From Marinifilaceae bacterium (lineage in GTDB: Bacteria > Bacteroidota > Bacteroidia > Bacteroidales > Marinifilaceae), in NCBI GenBank assembly GCA_017936285.1, contig JAGBFU010000060.1, forward strand, positions 1 through 41,687: 41,687 bases of DNA, given 5' to 3'. This document shows positions 1 to 6,860 of the stretch, piece by piece (the first letter of the stretch is position 1; every line of letters starts with the position of its first letter). The position numbers and the translations under genes were made by a program. The notes under the pieces are model-generated. The model was given only the letters and a program-made list of their open reading frames with translations, was not told the origin of the DNA and did no database searches.

Positions 1-75
1 GCTTAGGACTGAACTTATGCTTTTTAGTCCCATTCCGTGTGCGTAACATCGTAAAATTTGCTTAATTTTGTTCAT
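1..75 (-). CDS. istA: IS21-family transposase IstA, N-terminal fragment (runs off the window)
   Basis: Reading the minus strand from an ATG at 75 gives 25 codons without a stop, beginning MNKIKQILRCYAHGMGLKSI. This matches the start of the helix-turn-helix region of IstA proteins of Bacteroidales IS21 elements, where a short MNKI(K/R)QILR lead precedes the DNA-binding helices. IstA is the DDE transposase and is normally followed by istB, the ATPase helper, which would lie left of the window. Only the first helix is visible, so catalytic residues cannot be checked. Confidence 0.7.
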   Translation of the reverse strand, partial: MNKIKQILRCYAHGMGLKSISSVLS

Positions 76-243
76 TGTAATTTTATTTTATTTCGACGCG
101 TCAGCCAAAACGCAAATAAAATTACATAAAATCCCCTGGATATTTAAACAATACCAGGGGTCATTTTACTATCATATTGTAGGGGTCACTCTTAATTTAG
201 ATTTAAGGGGTCAGCCGACGCTGCTTCGCGAGGCCCAAAAACA
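1..243 (-). mobile_element. Terminus of an IS21-family insertion sequence (element continues left of the window)
   Basis: The stretch carries the start of istA on the minus strand and, between istA and the flanking gene, three copies of AGGGGTCA at 156-163, 181-188 and 206-213, spaced exactly 25 bp. Multiple terminal repeats beside istA, thought to bind the transposase, are a known IS21 trait. An inverted repeat CCCCTGG/CCAGGGG lies at 133-139 and 154-160. Read on the minus strand, the outer end would begin TGTTTTTGGGCC at 243, which fits the TG...CA termini of the family. The exact end base is inferred from the point where similarity to CreD resumes. The other end and any target duplication are outside the window. 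Confidence 0.75.
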
Positions 244-603
244 TCAAATTTTCCAGTAGAGTATATAACCAAGAGATCGATCAATCTGGTTCAATATGCA
301 GTTATTGCCTGTTCTTTACTATTGTTCTATGTTTTACTCCTTGCCTTTACTGAATTTTTAGGATTTGGATTCTCATATATTCTGGCTACATTGATGACAA
401 TCACAGCATTAACACTCTATTTCAGGGGCATTTTGAAGAGTAAGTCAGCGAATTTGTTGGGTGTATTTCTGATTCTGGTATATTGCGTGAACTATTTGTT
501 ATTGGGTATGGCTACTTATGCACTTCTTGCAGGCTCATTAGTGATTTTTGCTCTGTTGTCGGTTGTGATGTATATGACAACCAATTCAAACAAAAAGAGT
601 TGA
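244..603 (+). pseudogene. creD: 5'-truncated creD remnant (inner-membrane protein CreD C-terminus)
   Basis: The frame ending at 603 encodes the C-terminal membrane region of CreD: a lead reading VEYITKRSINLVQY, then hydrophobic segments typical of the family (SLLLFYVLLLAFTEFLGF, YILATLMTITALTLYF, LLGVFLILVYCVNYLLLG, YALLAGSLVIFALLSVVMY). Full CreD proteins are about 430-450 residues, so the first three quarters are missing. The remnant begins where the IS21 terminus ends, so the element most likely interrupted the gene. A TTG at 322 could start a 93-residue product, but no promoter is seen and expression is doubtful. The rest of creD may lie beyond the far IS end, outside the window. Confidence 0.75.
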
Positions 604-619
604 TAGTAAAGTGAGTGGA

Positions 620-663
620 TGCTCCCGAAGGTTGCAAATACCCTCGGGAGCAATTCCTTTTTT
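620..663 (+). terminator. Rho-independent terminator after the creD remnant
   Basis: A stem of TGCTCCCGA pairs with TCGGGAGCA (620-628 with 644-652), with extra G-C pairs possible inside. A T-rich tract follows at 657-663. It sits 17 bp after the creD stop and before the MFS promoter. Confidence 0.8.
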
Positions 664-730
664 AAAGAGTCATTGTTATATCAATAGTGGTAATTTATTT
701 TGATTGTAGTAAAAAGTCTGTTTTGTTTGT

Positions 731-738
731 TATCTTTG
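731..738 (+). promoter_or_regulatory. Bacteroidota -7 promoter element for the MFS/menA/lolD genes
   Basis: TATCTTTG matches TAnnTTTG. No good -33 TTTG lies at 19-21 bp upstream. The position places transcription start near 744, just ahead of the ATG at 758, and argues against a GTG start at 740. Confidence 0.5.
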
Positions 739-757
739 CGTGATATATGTTTTGGTA

Positions 758-2008
758 ATGAGTAATACAGGAGATAGAGAGATACTTTGGAATGCGAATT
801 TTGTGAAGATGTGTATTGGCAACTTCATAATCTTTTTTGCATTCTATCTGTTAATGCCGCTTTTGCCACTCTTTTTGAAGGATGTGTTTAGTGCCGATAA
901 GCAGACTATAGGTTTGGTACTGTCCGGATATACTATAGTAGCATTGTGCACAAGACTGTTTAGCGGGTATATCGTAGATACTTTCCCAAGGAAGATAGTG
1001 CTGATGGTGTGTCATTTCCTCTTTTCAGTACTCTTTTTGGGCTATTTTATAACAGGATCGCTTTTGATTTTTGCAATAATCCGTACTCTGCATGGTGCTC
1101 CATTTGGTGCAGTTACCGTGGCGAATAGTACTGTTGCGATTGATGTTTTATACCCATCGCGAAGGGCTGAAGGAATTGGTTATTATGGACTTGGTAATAA
1201 TCTGGCTATGGCTACAGCTCCGGTGGTTGCAATGTTTATGTATGATGCCAGAATAGAGTTCGAGTATATCTTTCTGACTGCTTTTTTAGTGGCGATGTCG
1301 GGTTTTGTCCTGGTTTCAACAATCAAGTTGCGTTGTGGTAGGGGTAGTGCCTCGCCCGAAAACAAGAGTGTTCCCAATGAGAGTGATCAAAGAGCGGAGT
1401 GTAATAAGAGAACCAAGGAGCCAATATCGCTTGACCGTTTCTTTTTGAGTAACGGATGGCGCCAAGGGGTTATGTTGGCATTTTTTGCTGTATCGTATGG
1501 CATTTTGATGACCTATCTGGCAATCTATGGCAAAGAGGAACTGGGAATTACAGGTGGCACGGGTGCATTTTACATGGTGATGGCTGCCGGCTTGATTCTT
1601 TCCCGTTTAGTGGGTGGAAGAAATCTGCGTAAGGGTAAGATTGCTTTAAATGTTGCGGTAGGAGTGGTGTTGGCGATGATCGGTTATCTGCTTTTTGTGG
1701 CAGTAAAGAACTATTATGGCTATTATGGAGCGGCCTTGATAATCGGTTTGGGTAACGGGCATCTCTTCCCCGGTCTGCAGACAATGTTTATTAATCTGGC
1801 TCCCCATTCGAAACGAGGAACTGCAAATTCCACTTTTTTGACATCTTGGGATGTTGGTATCGGCTGTGGTGTCATTGCAGGTGGTTTTCTGGCCGATGTG
1901 TATGGATATGAGACAGCCTTCTGGGGTGCATTTATTGCTAATGCCATAGGGGTTATTTACTATTTTGCAAGTGTACGAGCTGCTTATGAACGTTTAAAAT
2001 TGAGATGA
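758..2008 (+). CDS. MFS transporter
   Basis: The 416-residue product is hydrophobic throughout, with about twelve predicted membrane segments in two halves separated by a charged cytoplasmic loop (around residues 200-230, rich in K, E, R and N). The usual MFS loop 2-3 motif is recognisable as GYIVDTFPRK near residue 80, and the fifth-helix region reads GYYGLGNNLAMATAP. The family moves small molecules by proton symport or antiport; the substrate cannot be told. Start: the frame is open from a GTG at 740, but that start touches the -7 element, so the ATG at 758 is preferred. The stop overlaps the menA start by 4 bases (ATGA), indicating translational coupling. It may be a drug or metabolite exporter, but nothing in the sequence proves this. 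Confidence 0.85.
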   Translation: MSNTGDREILWNANFVKMCIGNFIIFFAFYLLMPLLPLFLKDVFSADKQTIGLVLSGYTIVALCTRLFSGYIVDTFPRKIVLMVCHFLFSVLFLGYFITGSLLIFAIIRTLHGAPFGAVTVANSTVAIDVLYPSRRAEGIGYYGLGNNLAMATAPVVAMFMYDARIEFEYIFLTAFLVAMSGFVLVSTIKLRCGRGSASPENKSVPNESDQRAECNKRTKEPISLDRFFLSNGWRQGVMLAFFAVSYGILMTYLAIYGKEELGITGGTGAFYMVMAAGLILSRLVGGRNLRKGKIALNVAVGVVLAMIGYLLFVAVKNYYGYYGAALIIGLGNGHLFPGLQTMFINLAPHSKRGTANSTFLTSWDVGIGCGVIAGGFLADVYGYETAFWGAFIANAIGVIYYFASVRAAYERLKLR

Positions 2009-2994
2009 TGAGTATTATTGATAATATAAAGATGTGGCTTATAGCTGCCCGCCCAAGGACATTGACTGCTTCTGTTTCTCCGGTGTTGGTCGGCGTGGCA
2101 TTGGCATATAGCAAGGGTGTAGTCAATGTTCCTTTGTCGATACTTATTTTGCTTGTTGCTCTATTGGCACAGATTGCATCCAATTATGCAAATGACTATT
2201 TTGACTTTATAAATGGTGTTGATACCAATGAGCGAAGAGGCCCGGAACGAGCAGTCGCAAAGGGATGGGTTACTCCAAAAGCCATGTTGACGGCAACAGT
2301 GGTTGTAACTCTTTGTGCGGCGGTACTTGGTATTACTGTAGTTTCACTTACCTCGTGGTGGCTGATAGTGCTTGGTATTTTTATAATAATCGGAGTTTTT
2401 GCATATTCGGCAGGGCCCTATCCATTGTCATCAAATGGTTTGGGCGATGTCGCAGTGATGCTCTTTTACGGTATAATTCCGGTCTGTGGAACTATTTTTG
2501 CTCTGACCGGAGATTTGACGATGCGAGGATTTCTGTTGTCGTTGTCGATGGGGTTTGTTGCTATGAATGTGCTTGTTGTCAATAATTATCGTGATTATGA
2601 GAGTGACAGGAGTACAAATAAAATTACCTCTATAGTAAAGTATGGCGAGGGATTTGGAGAGATGCTCTATATTTTCTGTGCAGCTTCGGCTCTTATCTCT
2701 GCAGTGCTTGGAATTTGTATTATCGATTCTACGGGCGAGGATATAGTGGCTAATACCGATAATTTTCTCTCAATGGTTGGAGGTGGCGGTATCGGCTCTT
2801 TTTCCGATATCTATATGTCAAACAAATTCTGGCTGGCTGTATTTGTTGTGGAGTTTGCTGTATTACAATATATTGCATGGCAGAAAATGAGAAATGGACG
2901 TGGCGAGGCCGAACAGTTGAATAGTGTGCTTGCTTTAACTGCTCGTAATGTCTTTATTTGGGCAATATTTTTGACAATCATTCTTGTAATGTAG
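2005..2994 (+). CDS. menA: 1,4-dihydroxy-2-naphthoate polyprenyltransferase (MenA)
   Basis: The 329-residue integral membrane prenyltransferase belongs to the UbiA superfamily and attaches the polyprenyl tail to 1,4-dihydroxy-2-naphthoate in menaquinone synthesis. The first Asp-rich motif reads [11 protein letters not shown] at about residues 62-72, preceded by SNYA. The second reads NYRDYESD at about residues 194-201. Both bind Mg-prenyl diphosphate. The N-terminal [10 protein letters not shown] is typical of MenA. An extended loop at about residues 240-270 ([12 protein letters not shown] followed by a Gly-rich stretch) makes it somewhat longer than usual. It overlaps the MFS gene by 4 bases and is followed 4 bases later by lolD, so the three are probably one transcript. 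Confidence 0.93.
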   Translation: MMSIIDNIKMWLIAARPRTLTASVSPVLVGVALAYSKGVVNVPLSILILLVALLAQIASNYANDYFDFINGVDTNERRGPERAVAKGWVTPKAMLTATVVVTLCAAVLGITVVSLTSWWLIVLGIFIIIGVFAYSAGPYPLSSNGLGDVAVMLFYGIIPVCGTIFALTGDLTMRGFLLSLSMGFVAMNVLVVNNYRDYESDRSTNKITSIVKYGEGFGEMLYIFCAASALISAVLGICIIDSTGEDIVANTDNFLSMVGGGGIGSFSDIYMSNKFWLAVFVVEFAVLQYIAWQKMRNGRGEAEQLNSVLALTARNVFIWAIFLTIILVM

Positions 2995-2998
2995 TGGT

Positions 2999-3658
2999 AT
3001 GATTAAGATAGTAGGAGTAACCAAGAGTTACGGAGATTTACAGGTGTTAAAGGGTATAGATCTGGTTATCCCGGATAATAAGGTTGTTGCGATTGTCGGT
3101 GCAAGTGGTGCCGGTAAGAGTACATTGTTACATATTTTGGGCACATTGGATATGCCCGATTCGGGTAGCGTTGAATATGATGACAATATTGTGACCTCGC
3201 TCAAAGGGGATAAATTATCAAAATTCAGAAATGGAAATATCGGGTTCGTTTTTCAATTTCACCATCTTCTGCCCGAGTTTACTGCATGGGAGAATGTTGC
3301 AATGCCTGCATGGATTGCCGGGCGAGGACGCAAAGAGGGGGAGCGTATGGCACGTGAACTGCTGAAGCATCTTGGCTTGGAGCAAAGAGCAGAGCATAAG
3401 CCGAGTGAGTTGTCGGGAGGTGAGCAACAACGAGTAGCTATTGCAAGAGCGTTAATCAATGGCCCCAAGGTGGTGTTGGCTGATGAGCCTTCCGGTAATC
3501 TGGATACGGAAACCAAACGTGATTTGCATGACCTTTTCTTTAAATTGCGCGATGAACTGGGGCAGACTTTTGTCATTGTAACGCACGATATGGAGTTGGC
3601 AAGCAGTGCCGATATCTGTTTAAGAATGAAGGATGGAATAATTGAGAATAATTTGTAA
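2999..3658 (+). CDS. lolD: ABC transporter ATP-binding protein, LolD-like
   Basis: This 219-residue nucleotide-binding subunit has Walker [10 protein letters not shown] at about residues 34-42, a Q-loop in [12 protein letters not shown], signature LSGGEQQR at about 140, Walker [13 protein letters not shown] and the H-loop THD near 196. The pattern [15 protein letters not shown] is characteristic of the LolD/MacB branch (lipoprotein release or efflux). No permease gene is adjacent; Bacteroidota often keep the LolCE-like subunit elsewhere. It would act at the inner face of the inner membrane, driving lipoprotein extraction, but a MacB-type partner cannot be excluded. Confidence 0.85.
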   Translation: MIKIVGVTKSYGDLQVLKGIDLVIPDNKVVAIVGASGAGKSTLLHILGTLDMPDSGSVEYDDNIVTSLKGDKLSKFRNGNIGFVFQFHHLLPEFTAWENVAMPAWIAGRGRKEGERMARELLKHLGLEQRAEHKPSELSGGEQQRVAIARALINGPKVVLADEPSGNLDTETKRDLHDLFFKLRDELGQTFVIVTHDMELASSADICLRMKDGIIENNL

Positions 3659-3683
3659 TTACGACCTTTTTCCACTAATTTCG
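3652..3683 (+). promoter_or_regulatory. Promoter of the FKBP operon
   Basis: TTTG at 3652-3655 and TAATTTCG at 3676-3683 (7 of 8 to TAnnTTTG) are separated by 20 bp. Expected transcription start is near 3690, about 26 bases before the ATG. Confidence 0.55.
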
Positions 3684-3715
3684 CAACCGATTTTTGAAAA
3701 TTAATTTTTATAGCG

Positions 3716-4318
3716 ATGAAATACACAGAAGAGATTGACAAAGTAAGCTATTGCTTTGGATTGAGCATAGCAAGCAATTTGATGCAGGCAGGAGTTAAGA
3801 CAATTAATATTGAGGCTTTTACTGATGCGTTGACAACAGCGTATGCAGGCCAGATGCCCGAGATTACACCAGAGGAGGCTAACAAGATTCTTCAGGACTA
3901 CTTTACCAATATGCAGGCAGCTATGGGGGCTGAGGCTTTGGAGCGTGGTTTGAAGTTCCTTGAGGAGAACAAGAGCAAAGAGGGTGTAGTAGTATTGCCA
4001 AGCGGATTGCAGTATAAAGTTCTTACCGAGGGTAACGGAGAGAAACCTACAGCCAAGCAAACCGTATCATGTCATTATGAGGGACGTTTGATTGATGGTA
4101 CTGTATTCGACTCTTCATATCGTCGTGGCGAGCCTGCAGAGTTCCCGGTAAACGGAGTGATTGCAGGATGGGTTGAGGCATTGCAGTTGATGCCTGTAGG
4201 TTCTAAGTGGCAACTATATATTCCAAGCGAGTTGGCATACGGCCCTCACGGAGCCGGTGCATCTATCGGACCTAATGAGACATTGATTTTCGATGTTGAG
4301 TTGTTGGGTATAAAATAA
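3716..4318 (+). CDS. FKBP-type peptidyl-prolyl cis-trans isomerase, Mip/FkpA-like, no signal peptide
   Basis: The 200-residue protein has an N-terminal helical dimerisation domain (about residues 1-85, FKBP_N type) and a C-terminal FKBP domain (about 95-200). FKBP catalytic-pocket residues are present: Tyr in CHYEG, Phe-Asp in TVFDSS, Val-Ile in NGVIAGW, the Trp, Tyr in ELAYG and Phe in LIFDVEL. It isomerises Xaa-Pro bonds. There is no signal peptide or lipobox, so it should be cytoplasmic, unlike its neighbour. The next gene, 26 bases on, encodes a related lipoprotein, which suggests tandem duplication with different cell locations. Confidence 0.92.
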   Translation: MKYTEEIDKVSYCFGLSIASNLMQAGVKTINIEAFTDALTTAYAGQMPEITPEEANKILQDYFTNMQAAMGAEALERGLKFLEENKSKEGVVVLPSGLQYKVLTEGNGEKPTAKQTVSCHYEGRLIDGTVFDSSYRRGEPAEFPVNGVIAGWVEALQLMPVGSKWQLYIPSELAYGPHGAGASIGPNETLIFDVELLGIK

Positions 4319-4344
4319 GTATTAAATTTATAATAGATCAGACA

Positions 4345-5040
4345 ATGAAGAAATTTTTAATGATGGCTGCTATTGCAGTTGCTGCAGTAAGCTGTACATG
4401 CGAGCCTAAGGGAGTTACTGTTGATGCAATGAAGAATCAAGAGGATAGTGCAGCATTCTATATTGGTTATAGCATGGGAATGCAGATGCAATCTTTGGGT
4501 ATAGCATCTGAGAATCCTAACTATTCTGCAATTGCAGAGGGTGTGAAAGCTGCATTGGATGGACAGTTGGTTGATGTTAATCAGATGAACTTCTTTATGA
4601 ATACATACATCCAGAATATGCGCGAGAAGGCGGCTCTTGAGGCAGAGGCAGCTGAGAAACAGTACTTTGCAGAGTTGGTAAAGAGTAACGATTCTGTTCA
4701 GGAGCTGAGCGATGGTATCTACTATAAGGTTATCACAATGGGTGAGGGTGAGAAACCAGGTGCTACCGATGTTGTTACTGTTCACTATCGTGGAACATTG
4801 ACCGACGGAACTCAGTTCGATTCATCATACGATCGCGGTGAGACAATCGAGTTCCCATTGGATAGAGTAATCAAAGGTTGGGGTATCGCTTTGCAGCAGA
4901 TGCCTGTAGGTTCAAAGTGGGTTATCTATATCCCTAGCAAGTTGGCATACGGCACTCAGGGTGCAGGTGGACTTATCGGACCTAACGAGACCTTGATTTT
5001 CGAGGTTGAGATGTTTGATTTCAAACCAGCAGAAAAGTAA
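4345..5040 (+). CDS. FKBP-type peptidyl-prolyl cis-trans isomerase lipoprotein
   Basis: The 231-residue protein begins with a lipoprotein signal peptide (MKKFLMMAAIAVAAVSC, lipobox AVSC, acylated Cys at residue 17), so it is exported and lipid anchored. An FKBP_N helical domain follows, then the FKBP domain from about residue 125. The pocket residues are intact (VHYRG, QFDSS, RVIKGW, KLAYG, LIFEVEM). It probably helps fold envelope proteins. It is close to the preceding FKBP over most of its length, which supports duplication. Only one base separates its stop from the DUF3127 start, so they are likely co-translated. Confidence 0.92.
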   Translation: MKKFLMMAAIAVAAVSCTCEPKGVTVDAMKNQEDSAAFYIGYSMGMQMQSLGIASENPNYSAIAEGVKAALDGQLVDVNQMNFFMNTYIQNMREKAALEAEAAEKQYFAELVKSNDSVQELSDGIYYKVITMGEGEKPGATDVVTVHYRGTLTDGTQFDSSYDRGETIEFPLDRVIKGWGIALQQMPVGSKWVIYIPSKLAYGTQGAGGLIGPNETLIFEVEMFDFKPAEK

Positions 5041-5041
5041 T

Positions 5042-5416
5042 ATGAATTACGAAGTAACAGGAAAGTTAATTCTAAAGGAGGATATTCAGCAGGTAACAGC
5101 CTCTTTTCAGAAGAGAGATTTTGTTATTGAGGTTGAGAATGAGCGTAACCCTCAGTGGAATGACTTTATCAAGGTTCAGTTGACTCAGGACAGATGCGAT
5201 TTGTTGCAGAACGTTGCTGAGGGCGAGTTGATAAAGGTGCATTTCAATTTGCGTGGACGTAAGTGGGAGAAGGATGGTAAGGTATCATATTTTACCAATC
5301 TTGAGGGATGGAGAATTGAGAAAGTTACCCCCGAAGCCGCTGTCCCTGCAATGCCGGAGTACAAGCCCGAGGATATTCCTCCAATAGAAGAGTCGAATGA
5401 TGACCTTCCATTCTAA
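5042..5416 (+). CDS. DUF3127 family protein with an SSB-like acidic tail
   Basis: This 124-residue protein is recognised as DUF3127, a Bacteroidota family of unproven function. The body is beta-rich, with alternating strands such as VTGKLILKE and FVIEVENE, and a conserved NPQWNDFIKVQL segment, compatible with an OB-like barrel (inference). A proline-rich linker leads to the C-terminus SNDDLPF, which closely resembles the DDDIPF tip that bacterial SSB uses to recruit repair and replication proteins. The start is the ATG at 5042. The frame is open further upstream into the FKBP gene, but that region is coding in another frame. Confidence 0.85.
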   Translation: MNYEVTGKLILKEDIQQVTASFQKRDFVIEVENERNPQWNDFIKVQLTQDRCDLLQNVAEGELIKVHFNLRGRKWEKDGKVSYFTNLEGWRIEKVTPEAAVPAMPEYKPEDIPPIEESNDDLPF

Positions 5417-5438
5417 TCAATAGAGATATAATTCATAA

Positions 5439-5477
5439 GTGGAGATTTGTTTAGGCGAATCTCCACTTTTTTGTTTT
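5439..5477 (+). terminator. Rho-independent terminator of the FKBP-DUF3127 operon
   Basis: GTGGAGATT (5439-5447) pairs with AATCTCCAC (5458-5466) around a 10-base loop, followed by TTTTTTGTTTT. Confidence 0.9.
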
Positions 5478-5500
5478 ATATGTTTTTTTGTCTATTTTTG
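5470..5500 (+). promoter_or_regulatory. Promoter of the beta-lactamase-fold gene
   Basis: TTTG at 5470-5473 and TATTTTTG at 5493-5500, 19 bp apart, match both Bacteroidota promoter elements. The -33 box lies inside the T-tract of the preceding terminator, an economical overlap. Confidence 0.7.
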
Positions 5501-5529
5501 TGAAAACATAACAATAAAATAGATTCGAT

Positions 5530-6825
5530 ATGAAATTTCGACAATTTCTCTCTAATTATGCATTGATAGCGTTCATGGCGCTATGCTTTGCATGCGCCCC
5601 AACACAACAACCATCCCGTCAGAGTTTTATAACTGGAAAACCAGCTGAAAATGTTGGTGTAAGCACTCTGCGTATGGAAAGAGTGGATTCGATCTGTAAA
5701 TTGTGGATTGAGAACGGGACATTGCCACATGCAACAGCAATGGTTGTTCGTAAAGGCCAGGTGGTTTTCCATGAGGCATACGGATGGAGAGATATGGATA
5801 AGCAGATTCCGATGCAAAAGGATGATATTTTCCGTAATGCATCGCAGTCAAAAGCAATAACAAGTGTTGCTTTGATGACCCTGTATGAGCAAGGAAAGTT
5901 TGGATTGGATGATCCGATTTCTACCTATATTCCTGAGTTTAAGAATCCGCAGGTATTGGATAAGATGGAGGCTGATGGAAGAACCTATACATCGCATCCG
6001 GCGCGTCGTGAAATAACGTTCCGTGATCTATTGACACATCGTTCAGGTATAAGTTATGCAACTCTGTGGGGACATCCGACCTATACTCTGTGTAAAGATT
6101 TGAATATCCCCAATATTACAAGTACCGACTCTATAACCATAGGTGAGGCTGTCAAGTTGTATGCCAAAGTTCCACTCGAGGCAGAACCGGGTGAGCGTTG
6201 GATCTATGGTTGGAATCTTGATATTGCCGGTTATTTAATTGAGATTTTATCGGGAATGTCATTTGATGATTATTTAAGAACCACTATCTTTGAACCTCTC
6301 GGAATGAAGGATACATATTTCTTCCTGCCGGACGAAAAGAGTGACAGATTGGTAACAATCTATAATAAACGTGGTCCTAAAGGGAAGATTGTACGTTGCG
6401 ACAACGAGTTTTATCAAACATATCCTATAAGCGGAGCAAAAACTTATTTCTCAGGTGGTGGTGGTTTGTGTGGAACAATTGAGGATTATGCCAAATTCTG
6501 TCAAATGATGCTGAATGGAGGTTCTTTTAACGGTCATCAGATTCTGGGCAGAAAGAGTGTAGAGTTGATGACAAAGAATCAAATGGGAACAGGCGATGAT
6601 GGCTGGGGATGGAGTTTAGGTTTTGAAGTTGTAGGCAAGAACAAGGAGTATGAAACACTTGCATCGGCAGGTTCATATTTCTGGAGTGGAATGTTTAAGA
6701 CTTTCTACCATATTGATCCTAAAGAGGATATGGCAATTCTCTTCTATTTCAATGCTTTGGATTTCTATGATCCGGGCTTGTTCGAGAAGTTCAAATTAAT
6801 GGTGTATCAAACAATCGTTGACTAA
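5530..6825 (+). CDS. Serine hydrolase of the beta-lactamase (class C/esterase VIII) superfamily, lipoprotein
   Basis: The 431-residue protein has a lipoprotein signal (MKFRQFLSNYALIAFMALCFAC, Cys at 22). The nucleophile motif SxxK appears as SQSK near residue 110, where the family usually has SxTK. The second motif is the tyrosine in WIYGWNLDIAGYLIE. The third region reads SYFWSGMFKTFYHIDP, as in esterase-like members that end in a G(T/K)xxWVDP pattern. Such proteins are envelope esterases, D-aminopeptidase-like enzymes or penicillin-interacting proteins. True beta-lactamase activity is not implied. It is monocistronic from a strong promoter, with an unrelated gene 35 bases downstream. Confidence 0.87.
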   Translation: MKFRQFLSNYALIAFMALCFACAPTQQPSRQSFITGKPAENVGVSTLRMERVDSICKLWIENGTLPHATAMVVRKGQVVFHEAYGWRDMDKQIPMQKDDIFRNASQSKAITSVALMTLYEQGKFGLDDPISTYIPEFKNPQVLDKMEADGRTYTSHPARREITFRDLLTHRSGISYATLWGHPTYTLCKDLNIPNITSTDSITIGEAVKLYAKVPLEAEPGERWIYGWNLDIAGYLIEILSGMSFDDYLRTTIFEPLGMKDTYFFLPDEKSDRLVTIYNKRGPKGKIVRCDNEFYQTYPISGAKTYFSGGGGLCGTIEDYAKFCQMMLNGGSFNGHQILGRKSVELMTKNQMGTGDDGWGWSLGFEVVGKNKEYETLASAGSYFWSGMFKTFYHIDPKEDMAILFYFNALDFYDPGLFEKFKLMVYQTIVD

Positions 6826-6860
6826 TTAATAAAGGAATCTTGTTTAAAACAAAATGTAGT

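Noticed and set aside
68..259. 63-codon open frame on the plus strand
   Set aside because: It lies antisense to the IS21 terminus and istA start, has a non-ATG start and shows no protein-like pattern.
740..757. GTG start giving six extra residues on the MFS protein
   Set aside because: It abuts the -7 element and would precede the likely transcription start; the ATG at 758 fits better.
3259..3741. 160-codon antisense frame opposite lolD
   Set aside because: It mirrors the conserved LolD frame and has no recognisable domain or promoter.
5530..6825. Antibiotic-resistance beta-lactamase
   Set aside because: The SxxK context and third motif resemble esterase-like family members; class C resistance motifs (YAN, KTG) are not present as such.
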